A stretch of 64,000 nt of DNA from Streptomyces longispororuber (GCF_014656095.1 NZ_BNBT01000009.1:44440-108439); one strand, 5' to 3'. Positions 34,628 to 43,877 are shown, numbered from the stretch's first letter. Notes: generated from the sequence alone by a model not told the origin. Numbers and translations are program-made.

Positions 34628-34658
34628 CCGCTGCCTAAGGTGCGGCCCCTCGGGTGGG

Positions 34659-34694
34659 CCCCCCTCCCCCTCCCCCCTCCCCTCCTCCCCGCCC
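34659..34694 (+). repeat. Polypyrimidine tract upstream of purB
   Basis: An almost pure C/T tract (CCCCTCCCC-type units) of about 36 bp lies between the SDR gene and the purB promoter. It could form unusual DNA structure; no coding function is seen. Confidence 0.6.
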
Positions 34695-34747
34695 CCTCGT
34701 AGGTTCAGACGAACCCAGCCATGGCGCTGGCCTGCAGAAACCGCCAG

Positions 34748-34753
34748 TAGAAT
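34748..34753 (+). promoter_or_regulatory. Candidate -10 box for leaderless purB
   Basis: TAGAAT (34748-34753) stands eight bases before the purB GTG (34762) with no Shine-Dalgarno sequence between. Transcription would start at or next to the start codon. No convincing -35 is seen. Confidence 0.5.
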
Positions 34754-34761
34754 GGCCGACT

Positions 34762-36204
34762 GTGACTGCTGCGCCTGCTAAGCCCCGTATCCCGAACGTC
34801 CTCGCCGGGCGTTACGCTTCCACCGAGCTCGCCACGCTCTGGTCGCCCGAGCAGAAGGTCAAGCTGGAGCGTCGGCTCTGGCTCGCTGTGCTGCGGGCGC
34901 AGAAGGACCTCGGCATCGAGGTGCCGGACACGGCGCTCGCCGACTACGAGCGTGTCCTCGACCAGGTCGACCTCGCCTCCATCGCCGAGCGCGAGAAGGT
35001 CACGCGCCACGACGTGAAGGCCCGGATCGAGGAGTTCAACGCTCTCGCCGGTCACGAGCACGTCCACAAGGGCATGACCTCCCGCGACCTGACGGAGAAC
35101 GTGGAGCAGCTCCAGATCCGGCTCTCCCTGGAGCTGGTGCGCGACCGCACCGTGGCGGTGCTCGCGCGGCTCGGCCGTCTCTCGGGTGAGTACGCCGAGC
35201 TGGTCATGGCGGGCCGCTCCCACAACGTCGCCGCGCAGGCGACCACCCTCGGCAAGCGCTTCGCCACCACCGCCGACGAGCTGCTCGTCGCCTACCGGCG
35301 CCTGGAGGATCTCCTCTCCCGCTATCCGCTGCGCGGCATCAAGGGCCCCGTCGGCACCGCGCAGGACATGCTCGACCTCCTTGGCGGCGATGCCGGCAAG
35401 CTCGCCGACCTCGAGCGCCGCATCGCCACACACCTGGGCTTCGACCGCGCCTTCACCTCCGTCGGCCAGGTCTACCCGCGCTCTCTCGACTACGAGGTCG
35501 TCACCGCCCTCGTGCAGCTCGCCGCCGCGCCGTCGTCCCTGGCGAAGACGGTCCGTCTGATGGCCGGGCACGAGCTGGTCACCGAGGGCTTCAAGCCCGG
35601 CCAGGTCGGCTCGTCCGCCATGCCGCACAAGATGAACACCCGGTCGTGCGAGCGCGTCAACGGCCTGACGGTCATCCTGCGCGGCTACGCCTCCATGACC
35701 GCCGAACTCGCGGGCGACCAGTGGAACGAGGGCGACGTGTCCTGCTCCGTCGTCCGCCGCGTGGCCCTGCCCGACGCCTTCTTCGCGCTGGACGGACTGC
35801 TCGAGACGTTCCTGACGGTGCTCGACGAGTTCGGCGCGTTCCCCGCCGTCGTCGCCCGTGAGCTGGACCGCTATCTGCCGTTCCTGGCGACCACCAAGGT
35901 GCTGATGGCGTCGGTGCGGGCGGGCGTGGGCCGCGAGGAGGCGCACGAGGCGATCAAGGAGAACGCCGTCGCCGCCGCTCTCGCGATGCGTGAGCAGGGC
36001 GTCGAGCGGAACGAGCTCCTCGACAAGCTGGCCGCGGACTCCCGTATCCCGCTGGACCGGGGGCAGCTCGATGAGCTGATGGCCGACAAGCTGTCGTTCA
36101 CCGGCGCGGCCGGCGACCAGGTCGCCGCGGTTGTCGCCCAGATCGAAGCGGTGCTCAAGGAGCGTCCCGAGGCCGCCGCGTACACGCCTGGCGCGATCCT
36201 CTGA
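34762..36204 (+). CDS. purB: Adenylosuccinate lyase
   Basis: 480 residues from the GTG at 34762. PurB acts twice in purine synthesis, splitting SAICAR and adenylosuccinate to release fumarate. The fumarase/ASL superfamily signature GQVGSSAMPHKMNTRSCER is present, as are the substrate-binding GHEHVHKGMTSRDLTENVE (catalytic His) and RSHNVAAQATTLGKR. The start gives the N-terminus VTAAPAKPRIPNVLAGRYAS, as in other Streptomyces; upstream codons are noise. There is no ribosome binding site, consistent with a leaderless mRNA. Confidence 0.96.
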   Translation: MTAAPAKPRIPNVLAGRYASTELATLWSPEQKVKLERRLWLAVLRAQKDLGIEVPDTALADYERVLDQVDLASIAEREKVTRHDVKARIEEFNALAGHEHVHKGMTSRDLTENVEQLQIRLSLELVRDRTVAVLARLGRLSGEYAELVMAGRSHNVAAQATTLGKRFATTADELLVAYRRLEDLLSRYPLRGIKGPVGTAQDMLDLLGGDAGKLADLERRIATHLGFDRAFTSVGQVYPRSLDYEVVTALVQLAAAPSSLAKTVRLMAGHELVTEGFKPGQVGSSAMPHKMNTRSCERVNGLTVILRGYASMTAELAGDQWNEGDVSCSVVRRVALPDAFFALDGLLETFLTVLDEFGAFPAVVARELDRYLPFLATTKVLMASVRAGVGREEAHEAIKENAVAAALAMREQGVERNELLDKLAADSRIPLDRGQLDELMADKLSFTGAAGDQVAAVVAQIEAVLKERPEAAAYTPGAIL

Positions 36205-36257
36205 GGCGTGACGCCGCGCGTGTCGCGTGGCGTCGGTCGGCGGGCCGTGGTGCGCGC

Positions 36258-36284
36258 GCCCGGCACGGTCAGCTCCGTGCCCGG
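36258..36284. terminator. Hairpin between convergent purB and dedA ends
   Basis: GCCCGGCACGG (36258-36268), loop TCAGCT, then CCGTGCCCGG (36275-36284), with one bulged base. It overlaps the stop codon of the DedA gene and could terminate transcription from both sides. Confidence 0.45.
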
Positions 36285-36970
36285 TGCGTGCCGCGGCCCG
36301 CTGTGCGTATGCGCACCACGACGAAGACCAGGACGACGAGGGCCACCACGACGAGCACGGCCTTGGAGTAGAGACCGACCAGGTCCGTGACCTCGTGCCA
36401 GCGGCTGCCGAGGGCATGGCCGACGAGCACGAACACGCCGTTCCAAATCAGGCTGCCCGCAGTGGTCAGGCCGAGGAAGACGGGGAGCGGCATGCGCTCG
36501 ATGCCCGCCGGTATCGAGATCATGCTGCGGAAGATCGGCACCATGCGGCCGAAGAACACGGCTTTGGTGCCGTGACGGGTGAACCACGCCTCTGTCTTCT
36601 CTATGTCGGACGTCTTCACCAGTGGCAGCCGGGCGGCTATGGCGATGGTGCGGTCGCGGCCGAGGAGGGCCCCGATCGCGTAGAGCGCGAGGGCTCCCAC
36701 GACGGAACCGGCCGTGGTCCACAGCAGGGCCGCGAGCAGGCTGAACTTGCCCTGGCTCGCGGCGAACCCGGCGAGCGGCAGGATCACTTCACTGGGCAGG
36801 GGCGGGAAGAGGTTCTCCAGTGCCACGGCCGCGCCCGCGCCCGCCGCGCCCAGGGAGTCCATGAGGTCGGCGGCCCAGCCCGCGATACCGCCCGCGGGGG
36901 CTTCGGAGGAGCCTGCGGCGTGGGTGGTGGTCAGGTGCGCGGCGAGTGCGCGCTCGGCAATGAGGATCAT
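36269..36970 (-). CDS. DedA-family membrane protein
   Basis: 233 residues. The DedA hallmark ENLFPPLPSEVILPLAGFAAS (about 52-72) and the motif FFGRMVPIFRSMISIPAG (about 138-155, F/YxGR-x3-R-x3-PxxAG) are intact, with four to five membrane segments. The family includes undecaprenyl-phosphate and phospholipid translocases needed for envelope recycling. The ATG (36970) has no good ribosome binding site. It is convergent with purB and divergent from a sensor kinase. Confidence 0.93.
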   Translation of the reverse strand: MILIAERALAAHLTTTHAAGSSEAPAGGIAGWAADLMDSLGAAGAGAAVALENLFPPLPSEVILPLAGFAASQGKFSLLAALLWTTAGSVVGALALYAIGALLGRDRTIAIAARLPLVKTSDIEKTEAWFTRHGTKAVFFGRMVPIFRSMISIPAGIERMPLPVFLGLTTAGSLIWNGVFVLVGHALGSRWHEVTDLVGLYSKAVLVVVALVVLVFVVVRIRTAGRGTHRARS

Positions 36971-37147
36971 GCATACGACGGTACGAAGGTGCAGGCCACG
37001 GCGGTATGAAGGATGCCGCAGACTTCCCTGTGGGCGGCCGCAGTGGAGCCCTGCGGGGCGCCGTAGCCGAGGTCTGCGGTGGCCCGCAGTGAGCTGTGCG
37101 GTTTTCCGCAGTCCGCCGTGACCGCCGCTCGGCTAGCGTGATCAAGC

Positions 37148-38290
37148 ATGCGAAGCTTTCTCAGTCGCCGGCTGCGCGTCGCCGTGGGCGTGCTGCTCGG
37201 ACTCCTCAGCGCCGTCGCCGAGTTGCTGCTCACTCTGGCGTCGGGCCTCTGGCTGCTCCTGACGCTCGGGCGGTCGGGCGCGGGGCGCGGCGAGCGGGGG
37301 CTGCTGGCCCGGGTCGCCCGTGCGTGGGCGGAGGGGCAGCGGTGCCGGATGGCCCGATGGTACGGCGCGGAGATAGCCCCGCCGACGAAGGGCGCGTCCG
37401 CGCTCGCTTTCGTGGCCACGCGCTGGCCGGTGGGGCTGCTCGGGGGAATGGTCCTGTTCTGCGCCCTGGTCGGTGGTGCTTATGCCTCGTTGCTGCTGTG
37501 GGGCTGGGTCGCGGTCGACCTGAGCAGATGGGTGGTGACCATGGGGCTTTCCGGTTTCGGCGGACTGTTCCTGCTGTTCCTGTCCGCGCAGGGCCTGCGG
37601 GCGGTGGCATTGATGGACGAGCGGCTGGCCCGGCACTTCCTGGGTCCGAGCGTCCGCCAGCGGATGCAGCTCCGCATCGGGGAGCTGGCGGAGAGCCGGG
37701 CCGGGGTCGTGGAGGCCGTGCACGACGAGCGGCGTCGCATCGAGCGGGACCTGCACGACGGGGTGCAGCAGCGCCTGGTCGCCCTGGGCATGCTCCTCGG
37801 TCGGGCGCGGCGGACGCCGGACCCGGAGAAGTCGGCGGCGCTGCTGCGGCAGGCGCACGAGGAGAGTCAGCAGGCACTGGTGGAGCTGCGGGAGGTGGCG
37901 TGGCGTGTGTATCCGGCGGCGCTGGACGAGGGCGGGCTGGCCGCCGCTCTGGAGACGGTCGCGGAGCGGTCCGCGATACCGGTGCGGCTGGACTGCGAGC
38001 TGCGGGTCGCGCCGCCGCAGGCGGCCCAGGCGGTCGCGTACTTCGTCGCCGCCGAGGCGGTGACGAACGCGGTGAAGCACTCGGGGGCGAGTCTGGTCAC
38101 GGTGCACGCGCAGGACGACGAGGGGGTGTTGCGGCTGCGGGTGGAGGACGACGGCCGGGGCGGTGCCGATCCGGGAGGCGGTGGCCTGCTGGGGCTGACA
38201 CGTCGAGTCGCCGCGTTGGACGGTAGGTTCAGTGTGGCCAGTCCGGCCGGAGGTCCCACTGTGATTACCGCGGAGTTGCCGTGCGTGTGA
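37148..38290 (+). CDS. NarL-type sensor histidine kinase
   Basis: 380 residues. Residues 12-40 form a hydrophobic segment, and about 95-150 two further TM segments. The HisKA_3 dimerisation/phosphoacceptor motif is ERDLHDGVQQRLVALG with H203. The HATPase N box is AEAVTNAVKHSGA (about 303-315) and the G box is VEDDGRGGADPGGGGLLGL. It autophosphorylates and passes phosphate to the response regulator, whose start overlaps its last codons by 10 bp. The signal is unknown; no large extracytoplasmic domain is visible. Confidence 0.94.
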   Translation: MRSFLSRRLRVAVGVLLGLLSAVAELLLTLASGLWLLLTLGRSGAGRGERGLLARVARAWAEGQRCRMARWYGAEIAPPTKGASALAFVATRWPVGLLGGMVLFCALVGGAYASLLLWGWVAVDLSRWVVTMGLSGFGGLFLLFLSAQGLRAVALMDERLARHFLGPSVRQRMQLRIGELAESRAGVVEAVHDERRRIERDLHDGVQQRLVALGMLLGRARRTPDPEKSAALLRQAHEESQQALVELREVAWRVYPAALDEGGLAAALETVAERSAIPVRLDCELRVAPPQAAQAVAYFVAAEAVTNAVKHSGASLVTVHAQDDEGVLRLRVEDDGRGGADPGGGGLLGLTRRVAALDGRFSVASPAGGPTVITAELPCV

Positions 38291-38925
38291 TGCTCGCTGA
38301 CGACTCGACGTTGCTGCGTGAGGGGTTGGCGCGGCTGCTCGCTGACGAGGGGCACGAGGTGACGGCGTCCGTGGGGGACGCGCGGGCGCTGCTGGACGCG
38401 ATCGCGGCGGATCCGCCGGACGCTGCGGTGGTCGATGTCCGGATGCCGCCCACCCACACCGACGAGGGGTTGCGTGCGGCTCTGGAGATCCGCCGCTCGT
38501 GGCCGGATACGGGGGTTCTGGTGTTGTCGCAGTACGTGGAGCGGCGGTATGCGACGGATTTGCTGACGACGGCCACCGAGGGTGTCGGCTACCTCCTGAA
38601 GGACCGGGTGGTGCAGGTCGACGAGTTCTTGGACGCGCTCGAACGGGTGGGGGCGGGCCGTACCGCCTTCGACCCGGAGGTCGTACGCCAGTTGCTGACA
38701 TTCAGCAGTCATGCCGATCCGCTGTCGCGGTTGACGGACCGGGAGCGTGAGGTGCTCGGCAAGATGGCGCAGGGGCATACGAACGCGGCGATCGCGGAGC
38801 AGTTGCACGTGTCGCAGAGTGCCGTGGAGAAGTATGTGAACGCGATCTTCGACAAGTTGGAGCTGACGGCTGCGACCGGGTACAGCCGTCGGGTTCTGGC
38901 GATCCTGCGGTTCCTCGGGTCGTGA
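38281..38925 (+). CDS. LuxR/NarL-family response regulator
   Basis: 214 residues. The receiver domain has the acidic pair D7-D8, phosphoacceptor D52 (AVVDVRMPP) and K in YLLKDRV. The C-terminal LuxR HTH is LTDREREVLGKMAQGHTNAAIAEQLHVSQSAVEKYVNAIF (about 147-186). The GTG start overlaps the kinase gene by 10 bp, so production is coupled. The target genes are not evident; the pair may be autoregulated. Confidence 0.95.
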   Translation: MRVMLADDSTLLREGLARLLADEGHEVTASVGDARALLDAIAADPPDAAVVDVRMPPTHTDEGLRAALEIRRSWPDTGVLVLSQYVERRYATDLLTTATEGVGYLLKDRVVQVDEFLDALERVGAGRTAFDPEVVRQLLTFSSHADPLSRLTDREREVLGKMAQGHTNAAIAEQLHVSQSAVEKYVNAIFDKLELTAATGYSRRVLAILRFLGS

Positions 38926-38995
38926 GAGGGTGTCGGGGGCCATGGGGAGGGGCCGTCCGGGGACGACAGGGCAGCGGCGGCCCGTCCCGTGGGCG

Positions 38996-40390
38996 TCAGA
39001 GTCCGACGTCTCGGCTGCGGAAGTCCTCCAGGGACTCGCGGCGCACCAGGAGTCGTGCGTGGCCGTTCTGGACGGCGATGACCGGTGGGCGGCCGACGAG
39101 GTTGTAGCCGGAGGCCATCGACAGGTGGTAGGCGCCGGCCACGGGTACGGCCAAGAGGTCGCCGGGGCGGGTGTCGCCCGGCAGGTCGATGTCGGCGGCG
39201 AGTACGTCACCGGCTTCGCAGTGCCGCCCGACGACGGTCATGGTGGCGGGGGCGGCCGTCGAGTGGCGTCCGATGAGGCGCGGCAGGTAGCGCACCCCGT
39301 AGAGGGCGGGCCGGGGGTTGTCGCTCATGCCGCCGTCGACGGCGACGAAGGTACGGTCCCCGGTGCGTTTCACGGACAGGACGCGGTAGAGGGCGAGACC
39401 GGCGGGTCCGGCGATGGCGCGGCCGGGTTCAACGAGCAGGCGGGGCACGGGGAGGCCGGCGGCCGCGCAGCTCTCGGTCAGTTCGGCGCGGACCTTGCGG
39501 GCGAGGGAGGTGATGTCGAGGGCGTCCTCGCCGGGGCGGTAGGCGATGCCGTGGCCGCCGCCGAGGTCCAGTTCGGGCAGGGTGACGCCGTGGTGGTCCT
39601 TGATGCGTGCCATGAGCCCGACGAGGCGCCGTACGGCGCACAGGTAGGGCTTCTCCGTGGTGATCTGGGAGCCGAGGTGGCAGTGGAGGCCGACGAGCTC
39701 CAGGCCGGGCTGGTCGAAAATGCGGGCGATGGCGTGCTGGGCGGAGCCGTCGGTGATGGACAGGCCGAACTTCTGGTCCTCGGTGCCGGTGCGGATCTTG
39801 CTGTGGCCGCCCGCGGCGATGCCCGGCACGACCCGTACGAGGACCTTCTGGCGGCTGCCGCGGGGCACGGCCGCGGCGAGGCGGGCGATCTCGGAGGCAC
39901 TGTCGATGACGATGCGGCCGACGCCGAGGCGCAGCGCCGTGTGCAGGTCCTGGGGGCTCTTGGCGTTGCCGTGCAGGAGGATGCGGTCGGCGGGGAAGCC
40001 GGTGGTGACGGCGAGTTCGAGTTCGCCGGCGGAGCACACGTCGAGGCCGAGGCCCTCCTGGGCGACCCAGTGGGCCATGGCGCGGCACAGGAACGCCTTG
40101 GCCGCGTACAGCACGTCGGTGTCGGGGAAGGCATGGAGGTAGGTGCGGCAGCGGTCGCGGACGTCGTCCTCGTCCAAGAGGTAGGCCGGGGTGCCGAAGC
40201 GGTCGGCTATCTCGGTGAGGGCGACGCCGCCGACGGAGAGGTCGCCGTGGGGAAGGCGCCTGGTGGTGTGCGGCCAGACGGTCAGGTCGTCGGCGGTGTC
40301 CAGGGGGGCGTCGGGCGTGGTGTGCGTGCGGGCGGTCGGCGGGTCGGCCAGGGGCATGGCGGGTTCCTCGTGGGGCCTCGTCGTCTTCAT
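38996..40390 (-). CDS. lysA: Diaminopimelate-decarboxylase-type PLP enzyme
   Basis: 464 residues from the ATG at 40390, with GAGGTGA six bases upstream. This is a fold-III decarboxylase. The PLP lysine is K98 (VLYAAKAFLCRAM), followed by GLDVCSAGELELAV, HGNAKSPQDL, GLHCHLGSQI, the phosphate-binding GGGHGIAY, EPGRAI, and VDGGMSDNPRPALYG, with C-terminal GRHCEAGDVLA and YHLSMASGYNLVGRPP. LysA makes lysine from meso-diaminopimelate. This copy sits with a small SAV_915-like gene rather than threonine-pathway genes, so it may be the accessory copy rather than the housekeeping one. Confidence 0.9.
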   Translation of the reverse strand: MKTTRPHEEPAMPLADPPTARTHTTPDAPLDTADDLTVWPHTTRRLPHGDLSVGGVALTEIADRFGTPAYLLDEDDVRDRCRTYLHAFPDTDVLYAAKAFLCRAMAHWVAQEGLGLDVCSAGELELAVTTGFPADRILLHGNAKSPQDLHTALRLGVGRIVIDSASEIARLAAAVPRGSRQKVLVRVVPGIAAGGHSKIRTGTEDQKFGLSITDGSAQHAIARIFDQPGLELVGLHCHLGSQITTEKPYLCAVRRLVGLMARIKDHHGVTLPELDLGGGHGIAYRPGEDALDITSLARKVRAELTESCAAAGLPVPRLLVEPGRAIAGPAGLALYRVLSVKRTGDRTFVAVDGGMSDNPRPALYGVRYLPRLIGRHSTAAPATMTVVGRHCEAGDVLAADIDLPGDTRPGDLLAVPVAGAYHLSMASGYNLVGRPPVIAVQNGHARLLVRRESLEDFRSRDVGL

Positions 40391-40407
40391 GTGGTCACCT
40401 CGCCGTT

Positions 40408-40863
40408 TCAGCCGAGCCGGGTGGTCGGTGCGCCGGCCAGGGCGGTGGCTCCCGTGGGGCGCAGGGCTGCCACAGGCTGCGGGTCCCGTTCCCGCCAGGG
40501 TGTGGTGCGACGGGGTGCCCCAGCGGGTACGGGGGCGGGAGTGGCGGCGGGGGCCGAGGGCTGCGGGGTGGTCAGCGCGGCGTCGGTGAGACGTGGGTCG
40601 ACAGTGACGAGGGCGACGCCCAGGGGTTCGGCGAGGGCTCGCAGCGCGGGTTCGGAGAGACGGATCCAGGGCTGGCGGGAGCCGAGCGTGGTCGTCAGGC
40701 GCTGGGCCGAGGTGAAGGCGACGGCGGTACGACCGCCGAGCGGGGTGCGGAACAGGCGGGCGACGCAGCCCGCGGGTCCCGGCCGGACGGGGACGAACAG
40801 GGGTCCGGCCGGGCCGCGTTCGGCGGGCTCGGGGTCTTCGCCGCACACCAGTTGCCGAGTCAT
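40408..40863 (-). CDS. SAV_915-like small protein, operon partner of the lysA-type gene
   Basis: 151 residues from an ATG at 40863, with a perfect AAGGAGGA six bases upstream. Residues about 20-95 resemble the SseB-like/SAV_915 module: PLFVPVRPGPAGCVARLFRTP, GGRTAVAFTSAQRL and LGSRQPWIRLSEPALRALAEPLGV. The remaining ~50 residues are Pro/Ala/Thr-rich. It lies 17 bp before the lysA-type gene, whose ribosome binding site follows its stop codon, so the two are co-transcribed. Biochemical role is unknown. Confidence 0.75.
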   Translation of the reverse strand: MTRQLVCGEDPEPAERGPAGPLFVPVRPGPAGCVARLFRTPLGGRTAVAFTSAQRLTTTLGSRQPWIRLSEPALRALAEPLGVALVTVDPRLTDAALTTPQPSAPAATPAPVPAGAPRRTTPWRERDPQPVAALRPTGATALAGAPTTRLG

Positions 40864-41332
40864 GGGGTTCCTCCTTGAGCGGCCTCGGTCGAGGCCCTCG
40901 TAAGTCGTGGGGCGCCACGGGCTCAGTGGTGGCGAGGGCGCCTGGGGCCCGGTGGCGGGCACCGGGCACATGGTGACGTTATGCCCGGCACGGTGTGCCA
41001 ACCGACCACCCATGACGCTCCGTTGACGGGGAACGGGCGCACGCTGACACTCTGCTGACGCATCCGCCGGTCCACGGGCCCGGAACGAGTGAACCCGCCG
41101 TGCGAGCGGCGCGCGCGAAGGGGCGCGAAGGGCCGTGTGCACGTGGGTTGGTGTGGTTGCTGTGGTCGATGCAGTCGGTGTGGTCGATGCCCTGGACTTC
41201 AGTGGTCGGCGGGGTCGGCGGGGTCGGTGGCGGACAAGGCGACAAAGAGGTGAGGAGACAAGGGAACCAGGGGGCAACTAGGCAAGGGGACAGAGAGACA
41301 AAAGGGCGAGAGGGACAAGGGGGGAGGGCGCG
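40864..41332. other. Intergenic with purine-rich strand and GGTCGGCGG repeats
   Basis: No gene supported. GTCGGCGGG units repeat at about 41200-41228. 41228-41330 is an almost pure purine stretch (ACAAGGGGA-type units) on the plus strand, ending in the ribosome binding site of the next gene. A promoter for the leftward lysA operon should lie in 40870-41000 but cannot be fixed. Confidence 0.5.
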
Positions 41333-42155
41333 GTGCGGGTGTTGACGTGGAACGCTGTGGTGGCGGTTCGGGCCGTGGGAGCGGCGGCGCGCGGCGTTGC
41401 TCACGGTGTTGCGGGAGCTGCGGCCCGACGTCGTGGGCCTTCAGGAGGTGTGGGAACGGGACGGTGAGAACCTCGCGCGGTGGCTTGCGGAAGCGCTGGG
41501 CCTGCACTGGACGTGGGAGCCGTCCCGTGCGCCCGGGGAGTGGCAGCGGCGGGCCGGTGAGCCGGGGACGGGCTTCGGCAACGCCGTGCTCAGTCGCTGG
41601 CCGGTCGTGGAGCGCGCGGTGGCGCAGTTGCCCGCGCCGGACGGGCCGGATGACGGGCGGGCGGCGCTGTTCACGCGGCTGGCCGCGCCGGGAGGGGACG
41701 TACCGTTTTTCACGACGCACCTGACCTCGCCGCCGTACGCGTCGGCGGTGCGGTGCGCACAGGTTGCCGCGCTCGTGGAGTTCGTCGCGAAGCGGGGCGG
41801 GGGCACACCGTTCCCGCCGGTGGTGACGGGTGACTTCAACGCGTTTCCGGACTCCGACGAGATACGGCTGCTCGGCGGGTACCGCACGGCGCCCGCCGTG
41901 CCCGGCCACGTCCTGATCGACGCCTGGGAGTACGCGGAGCCGGGTGCGCCCTCGGCGACCTGGGACATGGCGAACCCGAATGTGGCGGCCTCCTTCGGGC
42001 CGAGCGTGCGGATTGACTACGTGCACGTGGGGTTGCCGGGCCCCGGCGGTCTGGGGCGGGTGCTCGCGGTGCGGCGTGCGGGGGACGGGCCGGTGGGCGG
42101 CGTGTGGCCGTCGGACCACGCGGCGGTGGTGGTCGACCTGGCGGACAACGCCTGA
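41333..42155 (+). pseudogene. Endonuclease/exonuclease/phosphatase family protein, one-base frameshift
   Basis: The GTG at 41333 follows a strong GGGGGGAGG and reads VRVLTWN, the canonical EEP start. Removing one base at about 41354 lets the frame continue as LWWRFGPWERRRAALLTVLRELRPDVVGLQEVW, the expected family sequence. The rest is intact: GEPGTGFGNAVLSRWPV, FFTTHLTSPP, VVTGDFNAFPDSDEI, RIDYVHVG and the terminal WPSDHAAVVVDL with the catalytic His. EEP enzymes cleave phosphodiester or phosphate bonds with Mg2+. As written, translation from the proper start is lost. It could be a true inactivation or a sequence error. Confidence 0.85.
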
Positions 42156-42315
42156 AGCGGTCCCGCCGCGCCCGCGCCCGCCGCCGTAGCCCCACCATCC
42201 GCCGTAGCCGCGGCCGCGGCCGTGGTCATGCCCTCCACCACACCCACCCGCACTCCCTGCGCCACCCGCCCCCCTCCTCCTTCCTCCCTTCCCTCTCGCC
42301 TCCCCCCGGGGACCC

Positions 42316-42999
42316 TCACTCCTCGAACCGGTACCCCATGCCAGGTGCGGTGATGAGGTGCCGTGGGTGGGACGGGTCGGGTTCGAGTTTGCGGCGGAGC
42401 TGGGCCATGTAGACGCGGAGGTAGTTGGTGCGGGTGCGGTGCGTGGGGCCCCATACCTCGCCGAGGAGTTGTTGCTGGCTGACCAGGCGGCCACGGTGGC
42501 GGACGAGGACCTCCAGGAGGTGCCACTCGGTCGGCGTGAGGCGTACGGGGCGCCCCGCGCGCTGGGCCTTCTTGGCGGGCAGGTCGAGGGTGAAGCCCGG
42601 CGTCTCGATGATCGCGGGCTGCTCGTCGCCGTCCGTGGGCCGGGTTCTGCGGGCCGCGGCGCGCAGCCGGGCGAGGAGCTCGTCCATGCTGAAGGGCTTC
42701 GGGATGTAGTCGTCGGCGCCCGCGTCGAGCGCCGCGACCTTCTCGTCGGAGGCCTGGCGGGCGGACACGACGAGGATCGGCGCGCGGCTGAACCCGCGTA
42801 ACCAGCCGATCAGGTCGAGGCCGTCCATGTCGGGCAGCCCGAGATCGAGGAGCACCACGTCCGGGGGCCGTGCCGAGGCCAGCCGCCGGGCCGTGGCCCC
42901 GTCGACCGCCGCGTCCACCGCGTACGTGCGCGCCTTGAGGTTGATCTCCAGAGCCCGTACGAGCTGTGGGTCGTCCTCGACCACCAGCACCCGGGTCAT
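42316..42999 (-). CDS. kdpE: KdpE-like OmpR-family response regulator, no KdpD nearby
   Basis: 227 residues. The receiver domain has D9-D10, phosphoacceptor D52 (VVLLDLGLPDMDG), then SARQASDEKVAALDAGADDYIPKPFSMDELLARLRAAAR. The winged-helix DNA-binding domain ends HRTRTNYLRVYMAQLRRKLEPDPSHPRHLITAPGMGYRFE, the KdpE-specific form. KdpE activates the kdpFABC K+ ATPase after phosphorylation by KdpD. Here no kdpD or kdp structural gene is within the window: the upstream side is 220 bp of non-coding DNA and then a DUF2795 gene. The regulator is orphaned or its partner lies elsewhere. Confidence 0.9.
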   Translation of the reverse strand: MTRVLVVEDDPQLVRALEINLKARTYAVDAAVDGATARRLASARPPDVVLLDLGLPDMDGLDLIGWLRGFSRAPILVVSARQASDEKVAALDAGADDYIPKPFSMDELLARLRAAARRTRPTDGDEQPAIIETPGFTLDLPAKKAQRAGRPVRLTPTEWHLLEVLVRHRGRLVSQQQLLGEVWGPTHRTRTNYLRVYMAQLRRKLEPDPSHPRHLITAPGMGYRFEE

Positions 43000-43219
43000 C
43001 GGTGTGCCGCCTCCTGACAGTGCGGGCGGGCCAGGCCCACGGCCGACGTCGGCGGAGGCGGAACGGGCCCACGGATCCAGTGCGTTCCCGTGCAGCCAAG
43101 CGTCCGCCCGCCTGTCCGTCGGCGCTCTTGACAGCTCTCATACGGCGGTGCGCGGGGAGTTGACACAACCCTTACGTGCCGGGGGCGGCAGGGGGCCGGG
43201 CCCGTGGCGCCGGGCGTGC

Positions 43220-43615
43220 TCACGCGGCGCCGAGCTCCCGGACGATCTCCTGGGCGTTGGCGTAGCGGCGGTCCGCGGGGAGCCGGGTCGCGAGGTCCAC
43301 GAGCCGGTCCGGTGCGTGGTTGTCGCGGAGGCTGCGTACCAGTTCGTCGCGGTGGGCGGGGTAGACGCGGCGGTTCAGGTGGCGGGCGAGTTCGCCGCGG
43401 AGTTCCACTTCCCTGGGGGTCATGCCGGGCGGTGTCGAGCCCGGGCGGGGCGGTGCGGGAATCGGGTCGGCCTCGGGCCGGTCCTCGCTGGACGGCTCCA
43501 GCTCCAGTTCCTCGTGTGTCCGTGTCTCGTGGCCGCTCAGGAGGTGGCCGCGCATCTCCTTCTTCAGCTCGTCGTCCCGCAGGGCTCCGGTCTTGTTCTG
43601 GCCCCGGTCGCTCAT
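43220..43615 (-). CDS. DUF2795 protein
   Basis: 131 residues from the ATG at 43615, with GAGGAGCGAGG upstream; the frame is open further, but this start begins MSDRGQNKTGALRDDELKKE. Residues about 66-130 match the DUF2795 pattern: REVELRGELARHLNRRVYPAHRDELVRSL, then RLVDLATRLPADRRYANAQEIVREL. Such proteins are small, acidic and soluble, of unknown function and often growth-phase linked. It sits between the orphan kdpE and an endonuclease gene on the same strand. Confidence 0.85.
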   Translation of the reverse strand: MSDRGQNKTGALRDDELKKEMRGHLLSGHETRTHEELELEPSSEDRPEADPIPAPPRPGSTPPGMTPREVELRGELARHLNRRVYPAHRDELVRSLRDNHAPDRLVDLATRLPADRRYANAQEIVRELGAA

Positions 43616-43877
43616 CCTCGCTCCTCGTCGGCTCTGCGGTAATCGTTCCGGCGGTCGCGTATCCCAGCAGCCCCGGGCCAAACCACACCGGGCCGCATCG
43701 GCATCTGCATCACCGTGCGTCACGCTGTGCCCCGGGGTTGCCGCGCGTCCCACCACGAGCGCCCACCGCTGAGCGCCCCACCGCCGCCCCACCCTGCCCT
43801 GGCACCCCGTCCTGCCGCCCTGCCCCAATCCCGCTCTGCCCCAATCCCGCCCCGCCGCCGCGCGCACCACGTCCCCG

